Below the pieces are notes generated by a model. It searched no databases, was not told where the DNA came from, and was given only the letters and a program-made list of their open reading frames with translations. A stretch of DNA of 64,000 nucleotides. It comes from Cyclobacteriaceae bacterium YHN15 (GTDB lineage: Bacteria; Bacteroidota; Bacteroidia; Cytophagales; Cyclobacteriaceae). Of the stretch, positions 63,389-64,000 are shown in pieces; position 1 is the first letter of the stretch; every line of letters begins with the position of its first letter. The position numbers and the translations under genes are program-made. Location of the stretch: the NCBI GenBank assembly GCA_003797895.1, contig RKQB01000011.1, positions 85,226-149,225 on the forward strand. The letters run 5' to 3'.

Positions 63389-63858
63389 ACTAAATAGTAC
63401 TCATAAAATAAAAGATCGAATTAAAAACTTTGATTTCTAATATAATGGATTTGAATCAAAAGCCAATATTTAATTAGCACTATTTTAATTTCATCAGAAT
63501 TTTATCAGGAAAACTAATAACCTAAAAAATAAAATAATAAGACCTTAAAGCTTTTATCAATACTTACCTTCAGGAAGTAACATTAAAAAGATGTCGGATT
63601 TAGGTACTTGCTTTTCAAAAGCAGGTTTGAGTGTATAAAAAATACCTCTACGGAACCATAATATTCCGAACCACAAGAGGGGACAGAAGAAAACAAAAGC
63701 CGGAAACAGCAAACGGCAAAGGAGTTCTGAAATCCGGTCATTAAACCATAATGTAACAATATCTATCAATATCCAATATCAACCAATATCCAATATCCAT
63801 ACCGCAAAAGATCTCTTCCCGCCTCTTGCTTCCCGCCTCTTGCCTCTCACATAAACAC
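63389..63858. other. gene-free interval between the cyclase-TIR operon and the rRNA operon
   Basis: About 470 bases. The first ~150 bases are very AT-rich and should hold the operon promoter, which I could not place securely. GATATTGG-type repeats occur at ~63757-63800, followed by a tandem of TTCCCGCCTCTTGC (two copies near 63818-63845). A 70-residue frame at 63557-63769 on the minus strand looks spurious. Confidence 0.55.
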
Positions 63859-63888
63859 CAAAAGCCAGCTTTAGGGGCTGGCTTTTTA
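63859..63888 (-). terminator. intrinsic terminator of the rRNA operon
   Basis: On the minus strand AAAAGCCAGC pairs with GCTGGCTTTT around a CCCTAAA-type loop, 9 or so bases after the end of 5S rRNA. The T tract is only four to five long. Confidence 0.75.
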
Positions 63889-63896
63889 AAATAATG

Positions 63897-64000
63897 TGGC
63901 GGCGACCTACTCTCCCGGGTGTAACCCCAGTACCATCGGCGCTGCAGGGCTTAACTTCTCTGTTCGGGATGGGAAGAGGTGGGACCCCTGCGCTGGGCCG
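63897..64000 (-). rRNA. rrf: 5S ribosomal RNA (partial)
   Basis: The reverse complement of the last ~104 bases carries the 5S rRNA conserved core. It reads CCCACCTCTTCCCATCCCGA, followed by ACAGAGAAGTTAAGCCCTGC, GCGCCGATGGTACTG and GGGAGAGTAGGTCGCCGCC. The 5' end lies beyond the window. Being on the minus strand, 23S and 16S would lie further to the right. Confidence 0.95.

Noticed and set aside
63557..63769. 70-residue minus-strand frame beside the rRNA operon
   Set aside because: It begins within GATATTGG repeat sequence and lacks a recognisable domain; its aromatic/Leu/Phe-rich N-terminus could be chance. Cannot be excluded entirely.

Overview
The window looks like a chromosomal segment of a free-living member of the Bacteroidota, most likely Cytophagales and close to Cyclobacteriaceae. 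This is inferred from gene content: a DUF4296 lipoprotein beside mutS2, a DUF58/BatA cluster, a BtuG-like surface lipoprotein, a DUF4953-type metalloprotease, a large BNR-repeat exoprotein, eukaryote-like class Ia ribonucleotide reductase genes, and an AT-rich base composition. Most of it is ordinary housekeeping and accessory metabolism. There is no insertion sequence, CRISPR array, prophage or tRNA gene that I can support.

Layout. 1-3.8 kb: mutS2 (partial) and a DUF4296 lipoprotein, divergent from a short Bat-type operon (DUF58, a membrane protein, BatA). 3.8-9.2 kb: a membrane protein with cystathionine beta-synthase, then a ROK kinase and a NagB-like/PIG-L fusion for amino-sugar turnover. 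9.4-12.8 kb: a CBS/DUF294 regulatory nucleotidyltransferase divergent from a gluconokinase/6-phosphogluconate dehydrogenase fusion. 12.9-15.9 kb: amidohydrolase, cold-shock protein, SixA-like phosphatase and an SDR enzyme. 16-22.7 kb: a vitamin B12 uptake locus. A cobalamin riboswitch on the minus strand leads btuB-btuG, and btuF-btuC-btuD run divergently. 22.8-29.9 kb: a TPR-LuxR regulator, a dihaem cytochrome c, two paralogous small lipoproteins, a YraN-family protein, lipB, a Kbp-like BON-LysM protein and a 3'-5' exonuclease. 30.2-36.3 kb: a DUF4143 ATPase preceded by a 22-bp tandem array, then rnr, a polyprenyl synthase, a rhomboid protease and an HPF/RaiA protein. 36.7-39.9 kb: a TetR regulator, a sulfatase and an outer-membrane protein. 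39.9-40.8 kb: a gene-free block of composite hairpin repeats. 40.8-46.7 kb: two large secreted proteins. 46.8-52.2 kb: rpmA-rplU, nrdB-nrdA and a DinB/DUF1569-type protein.

The most unusual part is 52.3-63.4 kb, a tightly packed four-gene minus-strand operon. In order of transcription it encodes a class III nucleotidyl cyclase fused to a TIR domain and two further TIR-like modules, two tandem 1350-residue STAND-type NTPases (nSTAND1, one membrane segment, then an alpha-helical repeat region), and a seven-helix membrane protein. Cyclase, TIR and STAND modules are all common in bacterial signalling and anti-phage or cell-suicide systems. This combination matches no named system that I recognise and is the best candidate for an undescribed one. 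The window ends in the 3' part of a 5S rRNA gene on the minus strand, so an rRNA operon lies just beyond it.

Several families of short repeats are scattered between genes: GATATTGG-rich runs, CTCTTGC-type runs, composite hairpin blocks and a 22-bp array.
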